DNA of 7,544 nucleotides from Clostridiaceae bacterium. GTDB lineage: Bacteria; Bacillota; Clostridia; DSM-8532. The notes beneath the pieces were generated by a model. That model had not been told where the DNA came from. It was given only the letters and a program-made list of their open reading frames with translations, and made no database searches. This document shows, one piece after another, positions 1 to 6,366 of this stretch (positions are counted from its first letter, which is position 1; each line of letters opens with the position of its first letter). The stretch lies in the NCBI GenBank assembly GCA_025361665.1, contig JANYKF010000034.1, positions 1 to 7,544 of the forward strand, in the 5' to 3' direction. The position numbers and the translations under genes were made by a program.

Positions 1-60
1 GCCAGACTGGCCGCCGCGCAGGCTGCCATTTCCGGTGGGGACAACCTTGGACAGAAATGA
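1..60 (+). CDS. C-terminal tail of an upstream gene (partial, unidentified)
   Basis: Reading frame 1 is open from the window edge to a TGA at 58-60 and encodes 19 residues ending in GGDNLGQK. The third codon positions are mostly G or C, as in the genes downstream, and the other two forward frames give less protein-like peptides. The stop lies 11 bases before the ATG of the Rsm22-family gene, which suggests the two are co-transcribed. Too little is present to name a family. It could also be chance open sequence. Confidence 0.45.
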   Translation, partial: ARLAAAQAAISGGDNLGQK

Positions 61-71
61 GATAGCGCACC

Positions 72-1052
72 ATGCAGCTGCCATCGGATCTCCAGCAGGC
101 GGTCACGAACGTGTCGGAACTGTGGACAGACCGGATGATGCCGGGAACCGCCCGCGAGGTGTCGGATCGATATCGGGACAAGCGGCGGCACGGCGATGAC
201 GTAATGGTTCATTCCGATGCGGATGTGGCCGCTTATGCGGCCACACGGATGCCCGGCACCTACGCGGCCCTGCGGGCCTGCATGACCCATGCGCACGGCG
301 TGATGCCGTCGTGGCACCCCGAATCCATGCTGGATGCCGGTGCCGGTCCGGGTACGGGCATATGGGCGGCCACGCAAGTCTGGCCTTCCCTCCGGAATTG
401 CTGCCAGTTGGAACGTGTGGAGGGAATGATCCGGATTGGCCGTGAACTGGGTGTCCATGCGGAACATCCTGCCGTACGCAATGCCGTATGGCAGGAAACG
501 GATTTGAGGTCAGACTGGCAAGCGGAACCGGCGGACCTTGTTGCGGCCTCCTATGTCATCAATGAGCTGGGCGAGGCAGAAGGTCTTCTCCTGGCGGAGC
601 GCCTATGGAAGATGACGAAGGGGGTTCTGATCCTGATTGAACCGGGAACGCCGGCCGGGTGGACCCGCATCCTCCGTTTGAGGGATCACTTGCTTTCAAC
701 AGGCGCGGAGATGGTGGCTCCATGCCCGCACAGCCGCCCCTGCCCGGTGGAGGCGCCGGACTGGTGCCATTTTTCGGAGCGTGTCAACCGCAGCAGGCTG
801 CACCGCCGTCTGAAGGAAGCCGAACTGGCGCACGAGGATGAGAAGTTTTCCTATGCGGCCTTCTCCCGCTTGCAGGTCCAGCCATGCGATGCACGGATTC
901 GGCGCCACCCCATGATTTATTCCGGATATCTGCGCCTGTCCCTGTGCACCGGGGATGGATTGAGGGAAGAAACAGTGGCGCGGAGCCGCAAGGAAGCGTA
1001 CCGGGCGGCACGGGATGCGCGCATCGGGGATGCTTGGCCGGCAGATGCATAG
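72..1052 (+). CDS. Rsm22-family (METTL17-like) SAM-dependent methyltransferase-like protein
   Basis: A 326-residue protein with the layout of the Rsm22 family, whose mitochondrial members (yeast Rsm22, human METTL17) act in assembly of the small ribosomal subunit. The role of the bacterial members is not well defined. An N-terminal helical part (1-80, containing AYAATRMPGTYAAL) leads into a Rossmann methyltransferase fold: SAM motif I LDAGAGPGTG at 87-96, the acidic/aromatic strand DLVAASYVINEL at 155-166 and IEPGTPAGW at 189-197. The family cysteine signature follows: C218 and C224 in CPHSRPCP, then C232 in WCHF, with C292 in LSLC as a plausible fourth ligand of a [4Fe-4S] cluster. The C-terminal RKEAYRAARDARIGDAW is also family-typical. 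The ATG at 72 was chosen because the opening MQLPSDLQQAV resembles the family N-terminus, although the ribosome-binding site is weak. The family call is firm. Catalytic activity is not certain. Confidence 0.9.
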   Translation: MQLPSDLQQAVTNVSELWTDRMMPGTAREVSDRYRDKRRHGDDVMVHSDADVAAYAATRMPGTYAALRACMTHAHGVMPSWHPESMLDAGAGPGTGIWAATQVWPSLRNCCQLERVEGMIRIGRELGVHAEHPAVRNAVWQETDLRSDWQAEPADLVAASYVINELGEAEGLLLAERLWKMTKGVLILIEPGTPAGWTRILRLRDHLLSTGAEMVAPCPHSRPCPVEAPDWCHFSERVNRSRLHRRLKEAELAHEDEKFSYAAFSRLQVQPCDARIRRHPMIYSGYLRLSLCTGDGLREETVARSRKEAYRAARDARIGDAWPADA

Positions 1053-1095
1053 CAGACAGACAATGGCCATCATGCGGTCAGGCGCAAGGCCCGGT

Positions 1096-1124
1096 TTGAC
1101 AGGCTTCATTTACCCTGCTAGACT
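1096..1124 (+). promoter_or_regulatory. Sigma-A/sigma-70 promoter of the manganese riboswitch and exporter
   Basis: A perfect -35 TTGACA (1096-1101) is separated by 17 bases from TAGACT (1119-1124, 4 of 6 to TATAAT). The TGC at 1116-1118 directly before it gives an extended -10. The predicted start site, about 1130-1131, falls on the first base of aptamer helix P1. A second -10-like TATGAT at 1124-1129 would need a 22-base spacer and is less likely. Confidence 0.8.
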
Positions 1125-1130
1125 ATGATC

Positions 1131-1230
1131 GTTGAAGGGGAGTAGTTGTGCAGACAGGGTCAACATGCCGGCTTTCATCGCCTGGCCCTGGCGCCGCACC
1201 GGAATACGGACGGTTGACGAGACTTTCGAC
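1131..1230 (+). promoter_or_regulatory. yybP-ykoY manganese riboswitch aptamer
   Basis: The conserved blocks of the yybP-ykoY class are present in order: GAAGGGGAGTAG (1134-1145), GGTCAACA (1158-1165) and GACGAGACTTTC (1216-1227). GTCAAC (1159-1164) is an exact complement of GTTGAC (1213-1218). The closing helix P1 pairs 1131-1138 with 1223-1230, eight pairs including two G-U. A variable arm between the blocks contains a small CGCC/GGCG stem (1179-1182/1190-1193). The class binds Mn2+, with the paired L1 and L3 loops forming the metal site, and is commonly placed before manganese exporters. The gene downstream is a UPF0016 family exporter, which supports the call independently. Confidence 0.93.
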
Positions 1231-1268
1231 ATTTGCCGCAGTGCGGCGGGTGTCGTTGGTCTTTTTTT
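1221..1268 (+). terminator. Intrinsic terminator forming the riboswitch expression platform
   Basis: A long hairpin pairs 1227-1239 with 1243-1255: thirteen consecutive pairs, three of them G-U, closed by an AGT loop at 1240-1242. Beyond a two-by-two internal loop, a further short helix pairs 1221-1224 with 1258-1261. A run of seven T (1262-1268) follows directly. The ascending arm contains ACTTTCGAC (1222-1230), which is also the 3' strand of aptamer helix P1, so the two structures cannot coexist. Folding of P1 on ligand binding should prevent termination, which predicts a transcriptional ON switch with manganese. Confidence 0.85.
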
Positions 1269-1289
1269 ATTCATCAAGATGGAGATTTT

Positions 1290-1297
1290 GGGAGGAG
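1290..1297 (+). promoter_or_regulatory. Ribosome binding site of the manganese exporter
   Basis: GGGAGGAG ends five bases before the ATG at 1303 and lies downstream of the terminator T-run. It fixes the start at 1303 and argues against an in-frame upstream TTG at 1132 that falls inside the aptamer. It is not part of the aptamer or terminator pairing, so control is likely at transcription rather than by masking this site. Confidence 0.85.
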
Positions 1298-1302
1298 CAA
1301 AC

Positions 1303-2058
1303 ATGAATGGTTCCATCACCGCGACCCTGATTGCCATGGGCGCTGTTGCGCTGGCGGAAATGGGGGACAAGACCCAGTTGCTGGCCATGGCATTCGCCTG
1401 CAAGTATTCGGCTGTCAAGGTGATGGTCGGGGTGTTCATCGCCACCGTGCTCAACCATGCCGCCGCCGTAGCGCTTGGAACCCTGGTTGCGCGGAACGAG
1501 GCGCTGAACGTCTGGATACAGGCCATTGCCGCAGTTTCCTTCATTTTTTTCGGTTTATGGACGATCCGGGGAGACCGGCTGGAAGGCGAGGAAAACCGGA
1601 AAACCCGTTTCGGACCGGTCATCACGGTTGCCATTGCCTTTTTCATCGCGGAACTCGGTGACAAGACCCAGTTGGCAACGATCGCCTTGGCGGCGCAATT
1701 TCCGGACTTTCCCGCTGCGGTCCTGTTGGGCACCACGACCGGGATGATGATCGCAGACGGCATCGGCATTTTGGTAGGGGTCGTGCTGAGCCGCCGGATT
1801 CCGGAACGAATCATCAAGCTCGCATCGGCAGGTGTCTTCATCCTGTTCGGATACGCCTCATGCTGGCGAGTGATGACCGGCCTGCTGCACTTCGCGCAGG
1901 CAGCAGCTTTCGCCGTGATGGTCGTCCTCATCGCTGCCAGCCTCATCCCGGCGTATGTCCTTGTCAGACAGGCCAAAGCGGAAGCGGAAGCCAATCCCGT
2001 TGCGGCGGCATATTGCAAGGTCATCGAACCGAAACCTGGAAAGGATTCACGGACTTGA
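1303..2058 (+). CDS. TMEM165/GDT1 (UPF0016) family manganese exporter
   Basis: A 251-residue integral membrane protein of the UPF0016 family, whose bacterial members (MneA of Vibrio, Mnx of cyanobacteria) move Mn2+ out of the cytoplasm. The two family signatures E-x-G-D-K-T are present in the internal repeat, at residues 19-24 (EMGDKT) and 117-122 (ELGDKT), each followed by Q-L and a small/hydrophobic helix. Their acidic residues form the cation site. Hydrophobic segments lie at about 4-18, 37-61, 70-89, 104-131, 136-163 and 172-187, with a seventh at about 201-222. An Arg/Glu-rich loop (90-103) separates the two halves. After the seventh segment comes a short Ala/Glu-rich cytoplasmic-looking tail (223-251), so the protein is longer than the six-helix core. 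Control is by the manganese riboswitch directly upstream. No convincing terminator follows the stop, so some readthrough into thyA is possible. Confidence 0.93.
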   Translation: MNGSITATLIAMGAVALAEMGDKTQLLAMAFACKYSAVKVMVGVFIATVLNHAAAVALGTLVARNEALNVWIQAIAAVSFIFFGLWTIRGDRLEGEENRKTRFGPVITVAIAFFIAELGDKTQLATIALAAQFPDFPAAVLLGTTTGMMIADGIGILVGVVLSRRIPERIIKLASAGVFILFGYASCWRVMTGLLHFAQAAAFAVMVVLIAASLIPAYVLVRQAKAEAEANPVAAAYCKVIEPKPGKDSRT

Positions 2059-2134
2059 CTCCGATCCTTCCCCAAGGGATGGATGCCGGTTTGCTTTCCG
2101 GGAGGCACTGATTCCGGTTTCTTCTTCGCGAACG
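2059..2134 (+). other. Intergenic stretch without a clear terminator
   Basis: Only weak hairpins are visible between the exporter stop and the thyA promoter: ATCCTT against AAGGGAT with a bulge near 2062-2081, and a four-base CCGG pair around 2088-2101. Neither is followed by a T-run. I see no small gene with a ribosome-binding site here. Confidence 0.5.
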
Positions 2135-2163
2135 TTGATAGAAGTCGACGTGCGCGTTATAAT
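2135..2163 (+). promoter_or_regulatory. Strong sigma-A/sigma-70 promoter of the thyA gene series
   Basis: TTGATA (2135-2140, 5 of 6) and a perfect TATAAT (2158-2163) are separated by exactly 17 bases. The expected start is about 2169-2170, giving an untranslated leader of roughly 109 bases before the thyA ATG. No comparable promoter is visible in the short gaps before folA, valS or the LCP gene, so this is the likely main promoter of all four. Confidence 0.85.
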
Positions 2164-2182
2164 GTGGCAAGCACATGATGAT

Positions 2183-2222
2183 GTTCCATGATTCCGTTTG
2201 GATCCCGGTACCATTATGGAAC
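2183..2222 (+). repeat. Inverted repeat in the thyA leader
   Basis: GTTCCATGAT (2183-2192) pairs with ATTATGGAAC (2213-2222): ten pairs, one of them G-U, around a 20-base loop that can itself form a short CCG/CGG stem. It lies about 14 bases after the predicted start site. There is no T-run after it, so it is not an intrinsic terminator. It could stabilise the 5' end of the mRNA or be a protein site. Its function is unknown. Confidence 0.5.
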
Positions 2223-2231
2223 CCCTGTGGA

Positions 2232-2264
2232 GTCATTGCGGTGTCTGTGCGGTGTCATTGCGGG
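2232..2264 (+). repeat. Three tandem 11-bp repeats just upstream of thyA
   Basis: Three back-to-back units: GTCATTGCGGT (2232-2242), GTCTGTGCGGT (2243-2253) and GTCATTGCGGG (2254-2264). Units 1 and 3 match in ten of eleven bases, and unit 2 shares GTC and TGCGGT with unit 1. The array ends 14 bases before the thyA ATG and abuts the probable Shine-Dalgarno region. Eleven bases is close to one helical turn, so on DNA the units would lie on one face, and in RNA they give a repeated UGCGG element. Confidence 0.75.
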
Positions 2265-2278
2265 AAAGGCGGCCGGAA

Positions 2279-3109
2279 ATGAGCAAGGCGGATAACCTGT
2301 TCAAGGCGATGTGCCTGGACATTCTCAGGGAAGGCGTGTCTGATGAAGGAATGACGGTCCGTCCCAGATGGGAAGATGGCAGCCCGGCCCATACCATAAA
2401 GAAGTTCGGCGTGGTCAACCGGTATGATCTGTCGGCGGAATTTCCTGTGCTCACGCTCCGAAAAACCAATCTTCGTGCGGCAGTCGACGAGATCCTCTGG
2501 ATTTGGCAAAAGAAGTCAAACCGACTTTCCGACCTGAACAGCCATATCTGGGACGCCTGGGCGGATGCGGAAGGAACGATCGGCAAGGCTTACGGGTATC
2601 AGTTGGGTGTCAGGCATCAATACAAGGAAGGTGAATTCGACCAGGTTGACCGGGTACTGCATGATTTGCGCCACAACCCCCAGAGCCGGCGCATCATGAC
2701 CAATCTGTACTGTCATCAGGACCTGCACCAGATGCAGCTGTATCCATGTGCCTGGGGGATGACGTTCAACGTGACGGGGAAGAAGCTCAACGCCATTCTC
2801 AACCAGCGTTCCCAGGATGTCCTGGTGGCCAACCACTGGAATGTCGTCCAATATGCCGTGCTGCTTCACATGTTCGCCCGCTCTTCAGGCCTTGAGGCCG
2901 GCGAGCTGGTTCATGTCATCGCGGATGCCCACATTTACGACCGGCACGTTCCGCTGGTGCTGGAGCTGCTGGAGCGTGAACCGTTTCCGGCCCCGGTTTT
3001 GCGCATCTCCCCGGATGTCACCGATTTTTACGCTTTTCGGGTGGATGATTTCGCGCTGGATGATTATCGGCACGGCGAACCCGTGAAAGGCATTCCGATC
3101 GCCGTATGA
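2279..3109 (+). CDS. thyA: Thymidylate synthase (phi3T/Bacillus ThyA type)
   Basis: A 276-residue folate-dependent thymidylate synthase. It converts dUMP to dTMP using 5,10-methylene-tetrahydrofolate and releases dihydrofolate. The visible active-site elements are the phosphate-binding SRR (136-138), nucleophile C157 in LYPCAW, R177-S178 and D180 in QRSQD, N188 in NHWNVVQY (the Asn that selects dUMP; the corresponding residue is Asp in phage dCMP hydroxymethylases), H218/Y220 in DAHIY, and a C-terminal hydrophobic-Ala-Val end. Features such as EILWIWQKKS (71-80), HIWDAW (89-94) and IGKAYGYQLG (101-110) match the longer Bacillus/phi3T branch rather than the E. coli type. The ATG at 2279 gives the expected length. 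In-frame upstream TTG (2198) and ATG (2216) codons lack a ribosome-binding site and would place the 11-bp repeats in coding sequence. GGGAAAGG (2262-2269) is a moderate Shine-Dalgarno. folA follows within 36 bases, and FolA recycles the dihydrofolate made here. Confidence 0.95.
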   Translation: MSKADNLFKAMCLDILREGVSDEGMTVRPRWEDGSPAHTIKKFGVVNRYDLSAEFPVLTLRKTNLRAAVDEILWIWQKKSNRLSDLNSHIWDAWADAEGTIGKAYGYQLGVRHQYKEGEFDQVDRVLHDLRHNPQSRRIMTNLYCHQDLHQMQLYPCAWGMTFNVTGKKLNAILNQRSQDVLVANHWNVVQYAVLLHMFARSSGLEAGELVHVIADAHIYDRHVPLVLELLEREPFPAPVLRISPDVTDFYAFRVDDFALDDYRHGEPVKGIPIAV

Positions 3110-3128
3110 TGAAGGAAATGGCCGCACG

Positions 3129-3135
3129 AGGAGGG
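3129..3135 (+). promoter_or_regulatory. Ribosome binding site deciding the folA start
   Basis: AGGAGGG ends nine bases before the ATG at 3145. The alternative in-frame ATG at 3106 overlaps the thyA stop by four bases but has no Shine-Dalgarno sequence, and it would put 13 non-family residues in front of the DHFR fold. The start at 3145 is therefore preferred. Confidence 0.8.
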
Positions 3136-3144
3136 AGAGACCAC

Positions 3145-3660
3145 ATGATGACAAGGGATGACCTGATCCTGCTCGCATCGGCGGATGCTTCGGGCGGCAT
3201 CGGCAAGGACAACGCGCTGCTGGTGCGGGTGCCCGAAGACATGCGCCATTTCAGGGAGCATACGGTCGGCCAGACGATCATTATAGGCCGCAAAACACTT
3301 GCGTCATTCAAAAACGGACAGCCTTTGCCAAATCGGAAGAATGTCATCCTTTCAACCACGCCCGGCTACCAGGCGGAAGGTGCGGTCGTGGTTAAGAATA
3401 TAGCGGAACTGTTCGAAATCCTGAACGGCGTTCAAGGCCGCATCTATGTCTGCGGCGGGGAATCCGTCTATAGGGCATTGGTCGGGTTCTGCGGCCGGGC
3501 CGTCATCACGAGGTTTGACGCGTCCTGCGATGCGGACGCATTCCTGCCCGACATCTCAAGGGAGACCGGATGGCTGTGTCATGACGAGGGTGAATGGAAA
3601 ACAAGTGAAAATGGCATCCGGTTCCGGATTCAGGAATATGAGAGGCTCGTGCAGTCATAA
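3145..3660 (+). CDS. folA: Dihydrofolate reductase
   Basis: A 171-residue type I dihydrofolate reductase, which reduces dihydrofolate to tetrahydrofolate with NADPH. In order: first strand DLILLASADASGGIGKDN (6-23), Met20-loop equivalent and PED (30-32) with the substrate-binding acid D32, NADPH-binding GRKTLASF (48-55), PLPNRKNVILS (60-70) and the paired glycines of IYVCGGESVY (100-109). The C-terminal strands (149-168) complete the fold. The usual L-P-W before the substrate acid is replaced by L-L-V (residues 25-27), so the conserved Trp of the E. coli-type active site is missing. Similar LL-x-x-x-PED sequences occur in clostridial DHFRs, so this is likely a lineage trait rather than damage. 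Two ATG codons stand at 3145 and 3148. The first is taken here, but the second is equally possible. It follows thyA closely and supplies the reduced folate that ThyA consumes. Confidence 0.93.
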   Translation: MMTRDDLILLASADASGGIGKDNALLVRVPEDMRHFREHTVGQTIIIGRKTLASFKNGQPLPNRKNVILSTTPGYQAEGAVVVKNIAELFEILNGVQGRIYVCGGESVYRALVGFCGRAVITRFDASCDADAFLPDISRETGWLCHDEGEWKTSENGIRFRIQEYERLVQS

Positions 3661-3696
3661 GGATCGATTTTCAAGGAAGGCAAAGGGGAAAAGCAG

Positions 3697-6354
3697 ATGC
3701 GCAAGGAAATCGAGAAAACATATGAACCCGCCAATGTGGAGAGTCGCCATTATCAAGAATGGATGGACAGCGGATATTTCCATGCGGAGCCGGACCCGTC
3801 CAAAGAGCCTTTCTGCATCGTCATCCCGCCTCCAAACATCACGGGGCAGCTGCATATGGGCCATGCGCTGGACAATACCATGCAGGATGTCCTCACCCGG
3901 TTCAAGCGGATGAAGGGGTACTGCACCCTGTGGCTGCCCGGCACGGATCATGCAAGCATTGCCACGGAAGTGAAGATTGTAGAGAAACTGGCTTCACAAG
4001 GCCTTGCGAAAGGGGATGTCGGACGAGAGGGTTTCGTGAAGCTCGCGTGGGAATGGAAGAATCAATACGGCGGACGCATCGTGGAACAGCTCAAGCGTCT
4101 CGGAAGCTCGTGCGACTGGCAACGGGAGCGGTTCACCATGGACGAAGGCTGCTCGAAAGCCGTCCGCGAGGTGTTTGTCCGTCTGTACGAGAAGGAACTC
4201 ATATACCGGGGGGAACGCATCATCAACTGGTGCCCCTGCTGCGGCACGTCCATCTCGGAAGCGGAAGTCGAGTACGAGGAGCAGGAGGGTCACTTCTGGC
4301 ATATCCGCTATCCGGTGAAGGACCAGCCCGGCCTGTTTGTGGAGATTGCGACAACCCGTCCGGAAACCATGTTGGGCGACACGGCAGTTGCCGTTCATCC
4401 GGAAGACCCCAGATATGCCGCCCTGGTGGGCAGAACCCTCATCCTGCCCTTGCTGGACCGGGAAATCCCCGTGATCGCCGACACGTATGTCGAACAGGAT
4501 TTCGGGACCGGTGCCGTGAAAATCACGCCGGCGCATGACCCGAACGACTTCGAAGTAGGCCTTCGCCACAACCTGTCCATCATCAACATCCTGACCGAAG
4601 ATGCCAAAATCAACCAGGCAGGCGCACAATATGCCGGCCTGGACCGGTATGAGGCCCGCAGGCGGATTGTCGCGGATTTGGAGGCGCTGGGCCTGCTGGT
4701 GCAGGTGAAACCGCACAGGCACAATGTCGGAGCCTGCTATCGCTGCCATACCGTCATCGAGCCGCGTGCCAGCCTTCAATGGTTCGTTCGGATGAAACCG
4801 CTGGCCGAACCGGCCATCACGGCCGTGCAGGACGGCACGATCCGGTTTGTGCCGGAACGGTTTTCGAAGACCTATTTCAACTGGATGGACAACATCAGGG
4901 ACTGGTGTGTCTCACGCCAGCTCTGGTGGGGGCATCGCATCCCGGCCTGGCATTGCGATGCCTGCGGACACATCACGGTGTCCCGAACGGACCCGGTGAT
5001 GTGCGGGAAGTGCGGAGGCAGCCATATCCGGCAGGACGAGGATGTGCTGGACACTTGGTTTTCATCCGCCCTCTGGCCGTTTTCCACATTGGGCTGGCCG
5101 GACATGACCCCGGATCTTGCCTATTTCTATCCCACCAGCGTGTTGGTCACCGGGTATGACATCATCTTCTTCTGGGTTGCCCGCATGATTTTCTCGGGTC
5201 TCGAGCAGATGGGGCGCAAGCCTTTCAGCCATGTGCTTATGCACGGCCTGGTTCGCGATGCACTGGGCCAGAAAATGTCGAAGTCCTCCGGCAACGGCAT
5301 CGATCCGCTGGAGGTCATCGACCGGTATGGCACGGATGCACTGCGTTATGCACTCACCATCGGGACGGCTCCCGGGAACGACATGCGCTTTTCGGAGGAG
5401 AAGCTTGAATCGAGCCGCAACTTCTGCAACAAGATTTGGAATGCTTTCCGTTTTGTCATGATGAATTTCGATGAAGAGGCCGATCTCTCGAAGGCTGACC
5501 CGGCCAATTACACGGTTGCGGACAAGTGGATCCTCAGCCGCTTGAATACCGTGGCGCGGGAAGTGACGGAAAACATAGACAAATATGATTTGGCCATCGG
5601 CCTGCAGAAGATTTACGAATTCATCTGGGAAGAATTCTGCGACTGGTACATCGAAATGGTCAAGCCCCGTCTGTATGACCGCGGAGCGAAGGGACGCCCG
5701 GAAGCATTGAAAATCCTGAACGACGTGCTGAAGGATGCGATGAAGCTGCTGCACCCGTATATGCCGTTCATCACCGAGGAGATTTACAGCCACCTGGAAA
5801 CAGGGGATGAAAGCATCATGATATCGGACTGGCCCATTTATGCCGATGGAGTCCTTCATGCGGAAGAGGAACGGACCTTCGTCACGGCCATGGACATCAT
5901 CCGGGGCATCCGCAACATCCGCGCGGAGATGAACATCCCCACCGGGCGGAAGGCGAAAGCGATTCTGGTGACGCGGAATCCGGCACTTGTTGCGGCATTC
6001 GCCACAGAGGAAATCAACTTCAAGCGGTTGGCCATTCTGTCCGGCATCCAAATTCAGGGCGATCGAACCGGCATTGACGACACGGCGGTGTCCATCGTGG
6101 TGGATGGCGCCGAGATTTTCCTGCCGTTGGCGGACCTTGTGGATCTTGAAAAGGAAACGGAACGGCTGGAGAAGGAGCGGATCAACCTGCTGGGTGAAGT
6201 GGAAAGGGTTGGAAAGAAGCTCGGAAATGAAGGATTCGTGTCAAAGGCTCCGGCCGCCGTCATCGACGTGGAACGCGCAAAGGAGCTCATGTATCGCGAG
6301 ATGCTGGGGAAAATCGAAGAACGGATAGCCGGTTTCAGGAAAGCGATGAAGTAG
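3697..6354 (+). CDS. valS: Valyl-tRNA synthetase
   Basis: An 885-residue class Ia aminoacyl-tRNA synthetase that charges tRNA-Val, with all domains present. The HIGH motif is HMGH at 53-56, within PPPNITGQLHMGHAL. The editing (CP1) domain, about 190-345, contains TTRPETMLGDTAV and GTGAVKITPAHDPNDF (270-285) and hydrolyses mischarged Thr-tRNA. Two zinc sites are recognisable: C179/C182 with C347/C350, and C420/C423 with C436/C439, the arrangement known for Thermus-type ValRS. The KMSKS motif is exact at 526-530. The helical anticodon-binding domain covers about 600-760. The C-terminal Glu/Lys/Arg-rich segment (813-885, starting DLVDLEKETERLEKE) is the ValRS tRNA-binding coiled coil. The ATG at 3697 is preceded by AAAGGGGA (3682-3689). 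The gap to folA is only 36 bases and contains no T-box leader, although valS of Bacillota often carries one. Confidence 0.98.
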   Translation: MRKEIEKTYEPANVESRHYQEWMDSGYFHAEPDPSKEPFCIVIPPPNITGQLHMGHALDNTMQDVLTRFKRMKGYCTLWLPGTDHASIATEVKIVEKLASQGLAKGDVGREGFVKLAWEWKNQYGGRIVEQLKRLGSSCDWQRERFTMDEGCSKAVREVFVRLYEKELIYRGERIINWCPCCGTSISEAEVEYEEQEGHFWHIRYPVKDQPGLFVEIATTRPETMLGDTAVAVHPEDPRYAALVGRTLILPLLDREIPVIADTYVEQDFGTGAVKITPAHDPNDFEVGLRHNLSIINILTEDAKINQAGAQYAGLDRYEARRRIVADLEALGLLVQVKPHRHNVGACYRCHTVIEPRASLQWFVRMKPLAEPAITAVQDGTIRFVPERFSKTYFNWMDNIRDWCVSRQLWWGHRIPAWHCDACGHITVSRTDPVMCGKCGGSHIRQDEDVLDTWFSSALWPFSTLGWPDMTPDLAYFYPTSVLVTGYDIIFFWVARMIFSGLEQMGRKPFSHVLMHGLVRDALGQKMSKSSGNGIDPLEVIDRYGTDALRYALTIGTAPGNDMRFSEEKLESSRNFCNKIWNAFRFVMMNFDEEADLSKADPANYTVADKWILSRLNTVAREVTENIDKYDLAIGLQKIYEFIWEEFCDWYIEMVKPRLYDRGAKGRPEALKILNDVLKDAMKLLHPYMPFITEEIYSHLETGDESIMISDWPIYADGVLHAEEERTFVTAMDIIRGIRNIRAEMNIPTGRKAKAILVTRNPALVAAFATEEINFKRLAILSGIQIQGDRTGIDDTAVSIVVDGAEIFLPLADLVDLEKETERLEKERINLLGEVERVGKKLGNEGFVSKAPAAVIDVERAKELMYREMLGKIEERIAGFRKAMK

Positions 6355-6366
6355 GTGTGGGGTATC

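Noticed and set aside
1132..1302. N-terminal extension of the exporter from a TTG at 1132
   Set aside because: The stretch is the riboswitch and its terminator. A strong ribosome-binding site at 1290-1297 fixes the ATG at 1303.
1110..2108. Long open frame on the minus strand opposite the exporter
   Set aside because: Its product is a Ser/Thr/Ala/Met-rich sequence without recognisable motifs, and it covers the promoter, riboswitch and a well-supported gene on the other strand. It is a shadow of the coding bias.
2059..2110. Terminator after the exporter gene
   Set aside because: The candidate stems are short or bulged and are not followed by a T-run.
2198..2278. N-terminal extension of ThyA from a TTG at 2198 or ATG at 2216
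   Set aside because: There is no Shine-Dalgarno before either codon. The extra residues are not family-like, and 2279 gives the normal length.
3106..3144. FolA start at 3106 overlapping the thyA stop
   Set aside because: A four-base overlap suggests coupling, but there is no ribosome-binding site, and AGGAGGG at 3129-3135 points to 3145.
3661..3696. T-box leader for valS
   Set aside because: The gap is 36 bases, far too short, and no T-box sequence or specifier hairpin is visible there.
5062..6051. Long minus-strand open frame opposite valS
   Set aside because: It lies wholly inside a complete valyl-tRNA synthetase gene, has no family motifs, and shows no convincing start context.
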